A stretch of DNA of 64,000 nt from JAGTVG01 sp964543195 (GTDB lineage: Bacteria; Bacteroidota; Bacteroidia; Cytophagales; Cyclobacteriaceae): contig CAZIXF010000030.1 of assembly GCA_964543195.1 (NCBI GenBank), positions 1 to 64,000 of the forward strand. The letters are read 5' to 3'. Below, one piece after another: positions 13,801-21,402 of the stretch (positions are counted from its first letter, which is position 1; every line of letters starts with the position of its first letter). The notes under the pieces were generated by a model. That model saw only the letters and a list, made by a program, of their open reading frames with translations, was not told the DNA's origin and did no database searches. Made by a program: the position numbers and the translations under genes.

Positions 13801-16800
13801 GATACCGAGAAAGAGGTGCTTCCATTCTCGCAGATAGCGTCATCCACCGGCTGAACCGAAATGGTAGCCAGGGGATTCACGGTAAGCACTGCGGCATTCG
13901 ATTCTGTGGTACAGGGACCAGTGGTGGTAAGCACCACTTTATATTGATATGTATCGTTAGCCAGGGGCACATCCGAGATATCCAGCTGGTTTGTGGTAGC
14001 TCCGGCGTATGTTTCGCCATTACCTCCCGCACCATCACTTATGTCCGACCAGGTGCTTCCGCCGTCCGTGCTGAGCTGCCATTGATAGCTGAGACCCGGC
14101 CCGCTGGCGGTAATGTCAAAAGAAGTGCTTCCGTTTTCGCAGACGGAAGTATTCGCAGGCTGGACGCTGATGGTTGCCAAGGGATTTACCGTCAGTACCG
14201 CCACATCGGAGTAATCAATACATAATCCGTCGGTGGTAAGCTCGACCCTAAACCATCTTGAATCGATGGTGAAGGGCACATCGGTAATATCGAGGCGGCT
14301 GGTGGTAACCCCGGAATACGTTTCTCCGCTCCCCGCAGTCCCGTCGGAAAGGTTATTCCAGGTAGCGCCGTCGTCGTCGCTGTATTGCCATTGATAGGTG
14401 AGCGTCGCCACGGTGACGGAAGCATCGATCTCGAAGAAGGTGGCATCCAGTTCGCAGACTTCGGCATTTACCGGCTGTGTATTGATGGTAGCCCGTTCAT
14501 GCCTTGTAATATCGACCGTGCTCGAGGATTGCGAGCAGACTTTGTATTGACTGGTCACCGTCCAGGTGAAAGTTGTCGTGCCAATGGGAAGACCGGTAAA
14601 AGTGGCTGCCGGGTCGTTGGGATCGGAAAGGGCAACGGGAGTAACCCCATTGGCTACTACATTCACGTTATCGAAGTAATAATACTCGTCGGATGCGCTA
14701 TTGTTCATGCGGATCACGATCTGCAGGTCATTGCCTGTCAGTCCCGTTTCGGAAGCCGTCACCGGACTGGAAAAATCCCCGGTTACGAGTCCGTTGGTAG
14801 AAACGGTCTGTTCGGCTCCGGCATCGAGAATATAACCCACCTGTATATAATCCGCCGGGCTTTCATACTGCGTTCCGGAAGCCCTGCTGAGGTCAACATA
14901 GATATCCACGCCCGACCCGAACGAAGAGATATCGATGTTCTGAGAGTACCAAATCGCCTCTCCTCCCAGATGCCTTCCGGAAAATACCGGCTCTCCTCCC
15001 CCGTCGGTATCGACGCGGAACCAGCGGTCGGCGTCATTCAGGGCCGAACCGGATACATCCACCGTCCATTTTTCGCTGTACGGTGAGGTCACCCCGTCGT
15101 TGGTGCCGTTGGGTATGGGACCCGTGGCGCCCACACCGGCGTCATCGGCGCTGTTAAAATTCTCATAATAGGCCAGGCTGGATACGGACCAGGTCCCGGT
15201 GCCGTTATTATCCGCCGGTACGGCCGACAGGGCTCCGTCGGGACCGCAGAGGTCGGTTACCGTGGATCCGTCGTCGGCCTGGGCGGCAGAAGGCTGAAGG
15301 TCTTCGGTATGCTCGACGGCCACCCTGGAGAGGCTAACGCATCCGGTGCTGGAATTTTCCACCTGGGCATAGTAAGTAAAGGTAGCCGTAGCATCGGGCG
15401 TGAACAGCTCGCCGTTGGTACCTCCCACGGTTCCCACTGCGGGCGATCCGCCGGATGAGGCATCCCACCAGGTGATCTCAAGGGGTGCCCCCGGGTCGTC
15501 CACGGCAAGCGTGGCTCCGGTAACGTCCGTTTCACAGGCAATATTATCGACCGGGTTGGTAGCCGGGAAAGGCGTGGTATTCACCGTATAGGTCACCTCG
15601 GCCACATCGGTACAGGTACCGTTATCTACTTCGGCATATACGGGAACCGCATCCGTTACCACAGCATTGGCAGGATCGGCGATGAGCGTAGTGAGACCCG
15701 CATCTTCATACCAGGTCACCGTATTGCCCGGGCTGGCCCCCTTGATTGCCCCTTCATGGACGGTAAGGTCGACGGTAGCCGTATTGCCGCCCGCCGCATC
15801 GGAACATACCGGGCCGCCCGTCTGGTCGTTGGCCTCGGGAAGAGGCTCTACCGTAATGGTGATCTCTTCGGCCGGGGGGGTAAGGAAGCCACAGGGAGGC
15901 GAACCGTTATCGCTCACCTCATAACTGAACTTGAATATTTCGGTGGTTGCGGTTGTGTAATTGAATACCGGCTTCTGGATATTATCGGCCGACAGCGGCG
16001 TGGCCGCCGGGCCGGCGGTTTGTACCCAATCATGGGTGTCGTACGTGCCGGTACCTCCCGAGGGATTGCCGTCGAGGAAAAGGTCTTCTCCCGAACAGAG
16101 GGTGGCATTGAGATCGCCGTTGGTTATATCTCCGCTGGTGAATCCGTATAAAATGGCGGCCATCACCTGGGTTACCTGTATATTGATGGTATCGTAATCG
16201 GTGCAGCCGTTTACATCGGTGGCGCGGTAGAAAAGCTCATAATCGCCGGTACCCAGTCCGGGATCTCCGGCGGTATTGAATATGGGGTTATTTTCCGTTC
16301 TTCTTGAGGTTCCCGACCCGTCGGTGAGCAGGTTATCTAATTCGGTAGTTGTAAGCGCCACGGCCCCTCCGCCGTCGTCGTAATTACCGGTCCATTCCCT
16401 GGAAGCGATTCCGCCGCCCGATGTGGTCTCGGTTACGGTAAGCTGGAGGTCGGTATCGGCACACACACCGGCCGCGGGGCCCTGGTCGATGGATACCGTA
16501 GGCCCGGAGATGGTCACATCCACGTTGTCCGTGGCGGTACATCCCTGGTCGTCGATCACCGAATAAAAGAGATTATAGGTGCCCGGCGTACCGTCGTTGA
16601 CGGTAGCATCTTCCGTTCCCGGGTCCGTATCTCCCACGAGGATCGACACATCACCGGACCAGGTCCTGGTGGTGATGGTGCCCGTTCCTTCCGTGTCGTT
16701 GCCGGTCAGGTTGAGATCGGTATTCACGCATACCGTATAGGGACCGTTGGAAGTAAAGGGTACATCTTCGATATCCACGGTCGGATTGGTGTTTACCGTT

Positions 16801-19484
16801 ACGTCTACATTATCGGTCGCTTCGCAGTACCCGGTCGCATCGGAAGGATAGCTGTCGCGGATGGTGAGCGTATAGGTATAGGTAGCCCCTGTTGACAGGG
16901 GGGCAAAGGGATCCGGGTCGAGCACATTGTCACTGAACCCGTCGGTGCCGGTCCAGTCGATATAGGTGAGCGGATCGGTACCTCCCGAATAGGTTCCTTC
17001 CAGGTCGATATCTTCATTTTCACAGATATTGGTATCTACGGCAGAGGCCGTCGCGATAAGCTGGGGGTTCACATCGATGGATATCCCCGTAGAGGATACC
17101 AGTTCACAGCGCGGGTTGGTGGCGTAACGGATGCGTATCTCGTAGTCGGTATCCTGGGTGAGGCTGCCGGTGGGCTGGTTGATATCGCCCCCGGTGCCGG
17201 CGGTCCAGTCCATTAATATGGTGCTTTCGGTAAGGTTGTTGATCCGGTACTCAAAAGTAGGGTCGGTCGAAGGCAGGTTGATGGTAGCCCCGTCGTTATA
17301 GCAAAGCTGGTCCTCATCCACCGAGGCCACCAGGTCGGTGGGATCATCCCTGACGGTGATGGTTACCGGGCTGCTGGTATTGGCGGTAGTCCCGTTACAG
17401 GGGCCGGATTCCACTATGCGGCGGTATTCCACGCTGCCGGCAGTCCCCTGTGCCGGGGGGTCGTAATTTTTCTGGTTATTGGTTCCCGGAGCCGCATTCC
17501 ATCCGCCGCTGTTCACGTTCTCCTCCCAGAGATAGGTATACGAACCATCTCCCCCCGTGGGGTCCGATCCCGTCAGCGTGGCCGGTGTATCGCCCAGGCA
17601 TACGGTCTGGTCGGCGGCGATGGTGTTGTTATCGATGGCCGGCAGGACGATCACATCCACGCTGCCGTTCATATCTTCACGGCAGGTGGTGGTCGGATTA
17701 TCGGCCACTACCGTATAGGTGCCGGCGGTAGTCTGTGGCGTGAACGAAATGGCGCTTCCGGTGCCGGCAACGGTTTCCACCAGTGTGGAACCATCGCGCC
17801 AGAGTTCATAATCCACGCCGGAATCGGAATCGTCGAGACCCACCGGCGCTCCAGCGCCTCCCGTACAGATGGTGCCGCCGCCGGTTACATTATAAATGGC
17901 CGGCAGAGAATACTTGGTGAGGTTAACGGCCGTTCTGTTTTCCGAGGGACAGGTACCCACATATTGGGCGTAATAGGTTACCGTACCCGGTGATGCCAGG
18001 TCGGGAGGCGCATCCCACACGCCGGAGGTGCCGGTACCTGTATGGACCAGTGTGCCTACCGCCGGGTCGTTGGGGTCGTAATCGTCATACCATTCCACCT
18101 GGTGGCCGGAAGGTGCATCGTCGACGGATATCTGCGCTACCGCTTCTCCTTCGCAATATTCGCCGTCGGTGGCGCCGGTCGGGTCGATGGCACCCACGAT
18201 CTCTATTTCGGCGGTAGTGGTGATGGGCGTGCCGGTGCCGCCGCTCCAGTTACAGGAGTTCCAGTTTTCGATGGTCACCTCCAGGATGTCGCCGATCACC
18301 TCGAATCCCGGGTCGGGCATGGTGATACTAAGTGTTTGTTCGTGGCCCTGTTCGGTAGGATAGGTTTCCGCGGGAATGGTGATGATGCCCCGAGGGTCTT
18401 CATAGCCGCCGAGGGCGTTGGTGGCCACGATAAAATCGCCGTTATTGTCGGTGATCTGCACGCCATCGACATAGATGTTGGGTATCTTGCGGCCTCCGTT
18501 GGTGCCATAGGTAAAGCGCACGTAGCGCTCGTCGAGGTGGGCGAAGGAAGGATCGTCGGGAGGGACGGTGAGGGCATCTACGCGGCAGTTATACAGTGTG
18601 GCGTCATTGATCAGCGTATCCATGGGTACGTTGACGCATTGCTCGACCAGGATGGGATCCATCTGAAGCGTCCCCGTATTTTCGTTATCATTTTCCCATG
18701 CCGAGACCAGCCGGGTTTCCTCCATGGTTGCCCCCCCGTTTCCGGTGGGACACAGGAAATCTCCACCGTCACTGAGGTCGCCGTCGCCGTTGGCATCGTA
18801 ACCGGGCGTCATGATCAGTGTATATCCGCAGGGGTTTTCCTTGGGATAAGTGAATGATTCCGTCGCCTGGTAGGCATAGGAAGTCGGACTGAAAACCAGT
18901 TCGGTGGTTGTGGCATCGTCGATGGTGTTTGCCCCGTCATTCCATTCGAAGCGGGTAAGCATTTTGGAGGCATCAAAATTCTCACTGTTACGCCAGGCCA
19001 ATTTTATGAGGTGGGTGGATTGCTGGGTAATGCTTACAGGGGAACAGGAACCGCTGAGGGCAAGGTTTAATGTGCCGGAATTGGTGAAATCGTTACAAGA
19101 GAAAGTCCTTAAATTCCTGCTTCGGACATTTGTGAAAGATGCTAACGGACCATTATCATTAGATGCATCGCCACCCTCTGTATTATCATAACTGACTCTT
19201 ACATCATTAGAAAAAAGGATAGATTGTGTTATGTCTAAAACGATAATGTTACCTGGTAAACCACCTATGACATAAGCAGGATTTTCAAAGGTAACCTGAG
19301 ATCCATCTATAGTAACAGTAAATCCAGTATTTCCTGTTGAGAAAGTTGTTAAATTTTCTGTAATATATAAAAGAATTAAGCTTTGATCATCTGCCTCATG
19401 CCTTATCTTATTTAGTGATGGCTGAGAAATAACAGTATGTATGTTAATGAAAAGTAGAAAAACCCCTACAAAATATCTTATCAT
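1896..19484 (-). CDS. Giant modular surface protein with Ig-like and PKD repeats and a type B T9SS C-terminal domain
   Basis: This 5,862-residue protein starts at ATG 19484; an upstream in-frame TTG at 19499 would add five residues. A signal peptide (MIRYFVGVFLLF... to VISQ) precedes a SwmB-like segment to about residue 140. Then come many Cys-paired Ig/PKD-like modules, a jelly-roll-like insert at about 1438-1615, four Ig-like copies of about 95 residues at about 1660-2070, and two copies of a TISDNxRCG/TITDGERCG module. Nineteen modules of 105-106 residues span about 2435-4441. About six 95-residue modules, then six PKD-like domains (WQWGDGE, WDFGDGS, WEFGDD) follow. The C-terminus (NVFTPNPDGP, IFNRWGELLFES, GWNGYYKG, YRLDLKLNDG) is a gliding-motility-type sorting domain. 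The likely role is adhesin or motility filament, exported by T9SS and helped by the downstream PorP/SprF protein. Size alone makes assembly collapse of the repeats a concern. Confidence 0.93.
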   Translation of the reverse strand: MIRYFVGVFLLFINIHTVISQPSLNKIRHEADDQSLILLYITENLTTFSTGNTGFTVTIDGSQVTFENPAYVIGGLPGNIIVLDITQSILFSNDVRVSYDNTEGGDASNDNGPLASFTNVRSRNLRTFSCNDFTNSGTLNLALSGSCSPVSITQQSTHLIKLAWRNSENFDASKMLTRFEWNDGANTIDDATTTELVFSPTSYAYQATESFTYPKENPCGYTLIMTPGYDANGDGDLSDGGDFLCPTGNGGATMEETRLVSAWENDNENTGTLQMDPILVEQCVNVPMDTLINDATLYNCRVDALTVPPDDPSFAHLDERYVRFTYGTNGGRKIPNIYVDGVQITDNNGDFIVATNALGGYEDPRGIITIPAETYPTEQGHEQTLSITMPDPGFEVIGDILEVTIENWNSCNWSGGTGTPITTTAEIEIVGAIDPTGATDGEYCEGEAVAQISVDDAPSGHQVEWYDDYDPNDPAVGTLVHTGTGTSGVWDAPPDLASPGTVTYYAQYVGTCPSENRTAVNLTKYSLPAIYNVTGGGTICTGGAGAPVGLDDSDSGVDYELWRDGSTLVETVAGTGSAISFTPQTTAGTYTVVADNPTTTCREDMNGSVDVIVLPAIDNNTIAADQTVCLGDTPATLTGSDPTGGDGSYTYLWEENVNSGGWNAAPGTNNQKNYDPPAQGTAGSVEYRRIVESGPCNGTTANTSSPVTITVRDDPTDLVASVDEDQLCYNDGATINLPSTDPTFEYRINNLTESTILMDWTAGTGGDINQPTGSLTQDTDYEIRIRYATNPRCELVSSTGISIDVNPQLIATASAVDTNICENEDIDLEGTYSGGTDPLTYIDWTGTDGFSDNVLDPDPFAPLSTGATYTYTLTIRDSYPSDATGYCEATDNVDVTVNTNPTVDIEDVPFTSNGPYTVCVNTDLNLTGNDTEGTGTITTRTWSGDVSILVGDTDPGTEDATVNDGTPGTYNLFYSVIDDQGCTATDNVDVTISGPTVSIDQGPAAGVCADTDLQLTVTETTSGGGIASREWTGNYDDGGGAVALTTTELDNLLTDGSGTSRRTENNPIFNTAGDPGLGTGDYELFYRATDVNGCTDYDTINIQVTQVMAAILYGFTSGDITNGDLNATLCSGEDLFLDGNPSGGTGTYDTHDWVQTAGPAATPLSADNIQKPVFNYTTATTEIFKFSYEVSDNGSPPCGFLTPPAEEITITVEPLPEANDQTGGPVCSDAAGGNTATVDLTVHEGAIKGASPGNTVTWYEDAGLTTLIADPANAVVTDAVPVYAEVDNGTCTDVAEVTYTVNTTPFPATNPVDNIACETDVTGATLAVDDPGAPLEITWWDASSGGSPAVGTVGGTNGELFTPDATATFTYYAQVENSSTGCVSLSRVAVEHTEDLQPSAAQADDGSTVTDLCGPDGALSAVPADNNGTGTWSVSSLAYYENFNSADDAGVGATGPIPNGTNDGVTSPYSEKWTVDVSGSALNDADRWFRVDTDGGGEPVFSGRHLGGEAIWYSQNIDISSFGSGVDIYVDLSRASGTQYESPADYIQVGYILDAGAEQTVSTNGLVTGDFSSPVTASETGLTGNDLQIVIRMNNSASDEYYYFDNVNVVANGVTPVALSDPNDPAATFTGLPIGTTTFTWTVTSQYKVCSQSSSTVDITRHERATINTQPVNAEVCELDATFFEIDASVTVATLTYQWQYSDDDGATWNNLSDGTAGSGETYSGVTTSRLDITDVPFTIDSRWFRVELTTDGLCIDYSDVAVLTVNPLATISVQPANTSVCENGSTSFDITASGPGLSYQWQLSTDGGSTWSDISDGAGGNGETYAGATTNQLDISDVPLANDTYQYKVVLTTTGPCTTESNAAVLTVNPLATISVQPVDDAICENGSTSFSVSASGPGLTYQWQYSDDNGTSWNDLSDGAGPNGETYAGTTTDVLDITNVPLANNNYQYRVELTTTGSCVNYSSAAILTVNEYATITTHPVDDVICELGDTFFEVTASGPGLAYQWQESTDGGSTWADVTDGTFSGVTYSGATTTRLDITTVAAGYDGYEYRVSLTTTGSCENFSNEAVLTVNPNPADATISDNSRCGTGAVTMTGNVGAGGDFVDFSEDGGSTVFGTDGTSPYEYSTSSIPEGTSITVHVRSRNSSTGCVSPWTNSAQATAYFIPDPATITDGERCGDGSVLMTGDVGANGNVVDFSEDAGATVHGSDGFDPYEYNTSVITAPGSITVHVRTRNSSTGCASGWDNSATATAKEGPTIDDFTGDEDVCVNETSKTYRVFVTSPGTPTYSWTLDPIDGNEPAMTTFDDIAVLDFGPNVWTGTLSVEVTDQGCTAGPAVKNITVYTEPAADAGPDLTVCSNGADLIGGSPSATGGSGSYIYSWSPSTDLDDNTLANPEVSINNTSDITVSRTYQLEVTDAVTGCVAPTDDMQVTAEPVPSLDATMNTSAVLCDGGTVDIDVTTPTVPTTPADLTWDLTVSSSDPGNTAGTAFAGLTGEPFPGNVNGTLVNTSSDVIIVSFTFTPKYAGCPDGTSETINVEVEPSPAADISTTTPLICEGENVFVTISAASDHTNNSDRMFDLAVTSTDDANLSGTASVNLSNQSYPHSITGTLTNSSNQVITVTYTVTPKYSGCSDGTPVSVNVDVEPDPVVTTTLNSPAAMCNGDNVDIDVTTPTIPSTPGDLSWDVSVSSSDLGSTGGTAFTDLTGQSFPGNVTGTLTNSSNNDITVTFTFTPKYDGCDDGTPVDVNVIVEPTPVMNAFLNTSATVCNGGNVDIDLTSPTTPSTPGDLTWDLTVTSTDDPATGGTAYANLTGQSFPGNVAGTLINNSDDDITVTFTFTPKLAGCADGTPVTVDVVVEPTPVMTATLNTAATICDGGNVDIDLASPTVPSTPGDLTWDLVVTSTDDPNTDGTAYANLTGQSFPGNVAGTLINNSDDDITVTFTFTPKLAGCADGTPVTVDVVVEPTPVMTATLNTASTICEGGNVDIDLASPTTPSDPADLTWDLVVSSTDDPSTGGTAYSDLSGQSFPGNINGTLTNSSDDDITVTFTFTPKLAGCADGTPVTVDVVVEPTPVMTATLNTAATICDGGNVDIDLASPTTPSDPADLTWDLVVSSTDDPATGGTAYSDLSGQSFPGNVAGTLINNSNDDITVTFTFTPKLAGCADGTPVTVDVTVEPTPVMTATLNTAATICNGDNVDIDLASPTVPSTPGDLTWDLVVSSTDDPNTDGTAYANLTGQPFPGNVAGTLINNSNDDITVTFTFTPKLAGCADGTPVTVDVVVEPTPVMTATLNTASTICEGGNVDIDLASPTTPSDPADLTWDLTVTSTDDPATGGTAYSDLSGQSFPSNVSGTLTNSSNDDITVTFTFTPKLAGCADGTPVTVDVTVEPTPAMTATLNTASTICEGGNVDIDLASPTVPSTPGDLTWDLVVSSTDDPATGGTAYSDLNGQSFPGNVSGTLTNSSDNDITVTFTFTPKLAGCADGTPVTVDVTVEPTPTMTATLNTASTICEGGNVDIDLASPTVPSTPGDLTWDLVVTSTDDPATGGTAYSDLTGQSFPGNVSGTLTNSSNDDITVTFTFTPKLAGCADGTPVTVDVVVEPTPSMTATLNTAATICEGGNVDIDLTSTTTPSTPADLTWDLVVSSTDDPATGGTAYADLTGQSFPGNVAGTLTNSSDNDITVTFTFTPKLAGCADGTSQVINVIVEPTPRLSANLTTSSTICDGGNVNIDVSSPTNPVNSADLTWDLAVSSTDDPNTGGTAYVDLTGQTFPGNVNGTLVNNSTSVITVTFTFTPKLAGCSDGTPVIIDVVVEPTPQANITTTTPVVCNGDNVDIDINAITGHTNNADRSFDLVVTSTDDANLGGVASLDLTNQNYPYTISGELTNSSDQVITVTYTVTPKYGSCADGPDVSLTVDVEPTPAADITTTTPVVCNGDNVNIDITATTDHTNNANRQFDLTVTSTDDANLGGTASVDLADQSYPLNISGTLTNSSDQVITVTYTVTPKYGTCADGNPVDITIDVEPTPAANIITTTPVVCDGDNVDIDITAISTHTNNSNRLFDLVVTSTDDANLSGSASVDLTDQSYPHTISGDLINSSDQVITVTYTVTPKYGSCADGAPVNLTVDVEPTPAANITTSTPVICNGDNVNIDITAVSSHTNNPNHLFDLTVTSTDDANLAGSAFADLTDQSYPLNISGDLINSSNDVITVTFTVTPKYSGCASGTPVSVTVDVEPTPAADITTTTPVVCNTENVNIDITALTNHTNNSNRLFDLVVSSTDDANLSGTASVDLNNQSYPLNISGTLINSSNQVITVTYTVTPKYGSCADGTPVSIDIDVEPTPAADITTTTPVICNGDNVSIDITAVTDHTNNPGRLFDLVVTSTDDANLSGSAAADLSDQSYPLTISGDLVNSSNDVITVTYTVTPEYGTCSDGSTVSVNVDVEPSPVAVATPASETICSDDITNITITSPTNPSSGVITFDFTAVASGGAGDVTGFTASGNDVADGFVLADQIQNNTSEPQTVTYTFTPKADDASGGAGCTGTPLDVVVTVNPVPDVVSTTLAQSICDGGATDFTLTTNTTPTANVTFDYVVTAPPEITGYTTPVTGLTDGTTVNTTLGTSSSVPETATYTITPYFDGCAGSPIDVDITVNPLPMVDISGSEDICLGNSADMPVTLTQGTGPFTIRYSSSTSGNITEVNNLNSGDIVKVTPDVTGTTVYRITYIEDANGCSVSGNPVSAAGDFIVNVSPELTAYISTTKDEVCAGDDVVIKFNLDGGVGPFDVTIEVNGTPETLTDISDGDTKTYNPLISTIYELTDVVDNGFTGCEPNTFGSPVEVTVYDYPTAHISGDNTICENDTVTLEIELTGTGPWDVRYTDDGGVSKFLIPSIEKNGTPTIHELELVPEVGTTVYELVDVRDFGSPIVCIGTVANGNVTGSATVDVNALPTASILGTTDICNGDDTNIAFSLTGSGPFDVEYSDGDTDHTLTGISDGHTVTVSPDTTTTYSLVSVTDSNTPGCGPEDLSSEVVITVNNLPTATLTSDTLYVCDGTEVELLVDLSGDAPFTLEYEDNLGNQYTEVINASSAELSHTPPAGEVVYSLISVTDSNNPVCSGPVSGETRVIVNELPTAYLSVGGVESGNSSVQICEGESATLTFRFTGTQPYRLQYEINSGTITTVEDINSDTYTVDVSPEFTSRYRIVSIEDGNNPVCSGTFSGVADVVVEETPVADFNVNNLEGCAPLDVFFDNFSTGNLQGENTGYYYREKGETAMNLLSSDLFTSFTFENNSDTVKTYEVFFIAETSLGCADTTGKEIHVSPSIQLDITRVDPEEGCNPYTVEFANNNPMPGTQYIWQWGDGEASDTTTTETSVTHTFVNSSVVSAKTFVVTVTGINPATGCEQSMVHNVRVNSDIVLDVEADVNEGCGPLFVNASNNSQGVSTHTWFYRVKGVDERQEEVDTPFATWELRNQTDDALTYELIYIAENRFGCQESDTLEVVVWPELNASFVASPERQILPNTTIELENNTNAGPWDYSWDFGDGSTSDDPELQEYSYETYGNYQILLTVSFGPCEDTHSESVVIEPITPVVDFTADITEGCRPLTVNFINNSQFADEDSYYWEFGDDLGFSNAEDPTFTFYDPGVYRVSLEATNDLGIVVREEKEMYITVFETPVAQFTVRPKLVYIPDQPVYTSNLSYGATQFLWDFGVEGTTDDTSTEEEPIYTYTQTGVYDISLWVVNDEGCEDSVLMEQAVVAEEGGDLNTPNVFTPNPDGPTDPGGGGGGTVGAPAYNDIFLPVERGVVEFHMQIFNRWGELLFESFDKNIGWNGYYKGKLAPSDVYIYRLDLKLNDGRQVTRLGDVMLVR
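6160..12175 (-). repeat. Nineteen tandem 315/318-bp modules inside the giant gene
   Basis: Each module starts at (V)EPTP and ends at VDVxV, with Cys in (I/V)C(D/E/N)G and in GC(A/S)DGTP. Two types alternate. Type A (106 residues, LTWDL...FPGN...FTFTPK) forms modules 1 and 3-13. Type B (105 residues, HTNN...FDL...YTVTPK) forms modules 2 and 14-19. Modules 4-12, about 8370-11225, are nearly identical at the DNA level with an exact 318-bp period. Antisense frames of 104 codons recur at the same period and are by-products of it. Confidence 0.9.
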
Positions 19485-19634
19485 CTTAGCTTTACTCAAA
19501 ATCGACAGATGTTTAATTTTCTCTGATTAATAAGGTTATTTATGAGATTGTAACCCGGTATCCCTTGAAATCGATAAAAATTTTGCGCAATATAGGAAGG
19601 TTTGTGGGATATGTGCAAGTTTTGGGGGGAAATT

Positions 19635-19962
19635 GAAGGTGGAGGATGGAGGATGGAGGATGGAGGATGGAGGAGAAAGGTGAAAGGAGAAAGGTGGAAG
19701 GTGGAAGGTAGGACCGGGGACCGGGGACCGGAGACCGGGTGGAAGGTGGAGGATGGAGGATGGAGGAGAAAGGTGAAAGGAGAAAGGTGAAAGGTGAAAG
19801 GTGGGACCGGGGACCGGGGACCGGAGACCGGGTGGAAGGTGGAGGATGGTGGATGGAGGATGGTGGATGGAGGATGATGGATGGAGGATGGAGGATGGAG
19901 GATGGAGGATTGAAGATTGAGGATTGAAGATGGAGGATGGAGGATAGAGGATGGAGGATTGC
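19635..19962. repeat. Purine-rich GGATGGA/GGTGGAAGG minisatellite
   Basis: The + strand is almost entirely G and A: GGTGGAGGATGGAGGATGG units, GAAAGGTGAAAGGAGAAAGG units, and two copies of a GACCGGGGACCGGGGACCGG block at about 19712-19740 and 19803-19832. It is not coding; reading frames on both strands are simple-sequence peptides. It lies between the giant gene's 5' end and the second REP-like element. Runs of GG spaced by 1-4 bases could fold as a G-quadruplex. Confidence 0.85.
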
Positions 19963-19964
19963 CG

Positions 19965-20150
19965 TGACCAGTTCTGGTGGGTCTCGCAATGACGTTACTT
20001 ATAGAACGTCACTCCGAGCCGTAAGGCGTGGGAGTCCCCCGGTTTTGGACTCTCGTTCCGTCAGAAGGGGATTGCCGCGTCGCCGTTCTTTCAGAAACGG
20101 CTTCTCACAATGACGGTCCTGATTGGATCTCGGAATGACGTTCCTGAGTG
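19965..20150. repeat. REP-like intergenic element, copy 2 (inverted relative to 1683-1800)
   Basis: Read on the minus strand this gives CGTCATTGTGAG, ACGCGGCAATCCCC, GGGGACTCCCACG and CTCGGAGTGACGTTC. That is the same order as the first copy read on the + strand, so the two copies are inverted. Extra AACGTCATTxCGAG half-units sit on both sides, suggesting nested insertions. No gene is present. Confidence 0.75.
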
Positions 20151-20211
20151 AAAATTAATGCGATATTCATGGATTAAAAAATAATTTTATTATTTTAGGG
20201 ATCGTTTTAAA

Positions 20212-21078
20212 ATGGTTATGAAACTGTTGAAGACAACCGTAGTAACTATCCTGCTGCTGGCCTTCGGGCTGGAGGAAGTCGATGCACAGAGCTTTTACCA
20301 GCGCCGGTACAAGACCCTGGTGCTCACCGCAGGCACCGGCACGGCCCATTATTTCGGCGACCTGGTGGATGACTGGTACTTCACCATCGATGGCAATTTT
20401 ACAGCAGGCGCCCGCTATAACCTGTACGACCGCATCACCGTAGGCGGCGACCTCACCTGGTTCAGGCTGTCTGCCCAGGATATCAAATCGGAAGTGAAAG
20501 CCCCAAGGAACCTCAGCTTCTTTTCCAATAATTATGAATTCAGCGGCCGGGCGGAAGTCTCCCTGTATCCGGAACCGGTCCGCTTCTACCAGCGGGAAAT
20601 GTTCAACCCCTTCCTCTTCGGAGGCGTGGGACTCCTTTATTTCAACCCGAAAACCAAATATGAAGGTGAAACAGTAGCCCTTCGTCCACTGCAAACGGAA
20701 GGCATCGACTATAGTTCATTTACGATTACCTTTCCTTTCGGTGTAGGCCTGAAATACAAGCTGAACGCCTTTATGAACATTACCCTGGAAGGCGGCTTCC
20801 GCTATACGCTCACCGACTACATGGACGACGTGAGCAGCGGGGTCTATCCCGATCCCAGCACCTTCGACGATGAGCTGGCCCGCGAACTTTCCGACCGCAG
20901 CGATGAATACGGCGTGGACGTGCCCTTCGCCATCGAGGGACGCAATGTGCGGGGCAACCCGGACAAAAAGGACGCCTACCTGCTGATCCTCGGGAAGATC
21001 GAATACTACCTGAGCCCGCTGAGGGATTCATTCAGAGCGATCCGGTATAGAGGGGAACGGAGGAGGAGGAGAAGGTAG
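20212..21078 (+). CDS. Outer-membrane beta-barrel protein, DUF6089-like
   Basis: This 288-residue protein has a signal peptide to about residue 25 (LLLAFGLEEVDAQ). It continues with TAGTGTAHYFGDL, repeated aromatic-ended beta strands and ARYNLYDRITVGGDLTWFRL, typical of small Bacteroidota outer-membrane barrels. The GTAHYFGDL motif fits the DUF6089 family, which is often near T9SS-dependent genes. ATG at 20212 gives MVMKLLK; ATG at 20218 is equally possible. The C-terminus RGERRRRRR is unusual for a barrel, which normally ends in an aromatic residue. It is encoded by the first purine-rich units of the minisatellite that follows, so the original end may have been replaced. The function is unknown. 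Confidence 0.8.
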   Translation: MVMKLLKTTVVTILLLAFGLEEVDAQSFYQRRYKTLVLTAGTGTAHYFGDLVDDWYFTIDGNFTAGARYNLYDRITVGGDLTWFRLSAQDIKSEVKAPRNLSFFSNNYEFSGRAEVSLYPEPVRFYQREMFNPFLFGGVGLLYFNPKTKYEGETVALRPLQTEGIDYSSFTITFPFGVGLKYKLNAFMNITLEGGFRYTLTDYMDDVSSGVYPDPSTFDDELARELSDRSDEYGVDVPFAIEGRNVRGNPDKKDAYLLILGKIEYYLSPLRDSFRAIRYRGERRRRRR

Positions 21079-21372
<294 letters not shown>

Positions 21373-21402
21373 AGGCGTTCATTGGTTCAGCCGTTCAATC
21401 GT

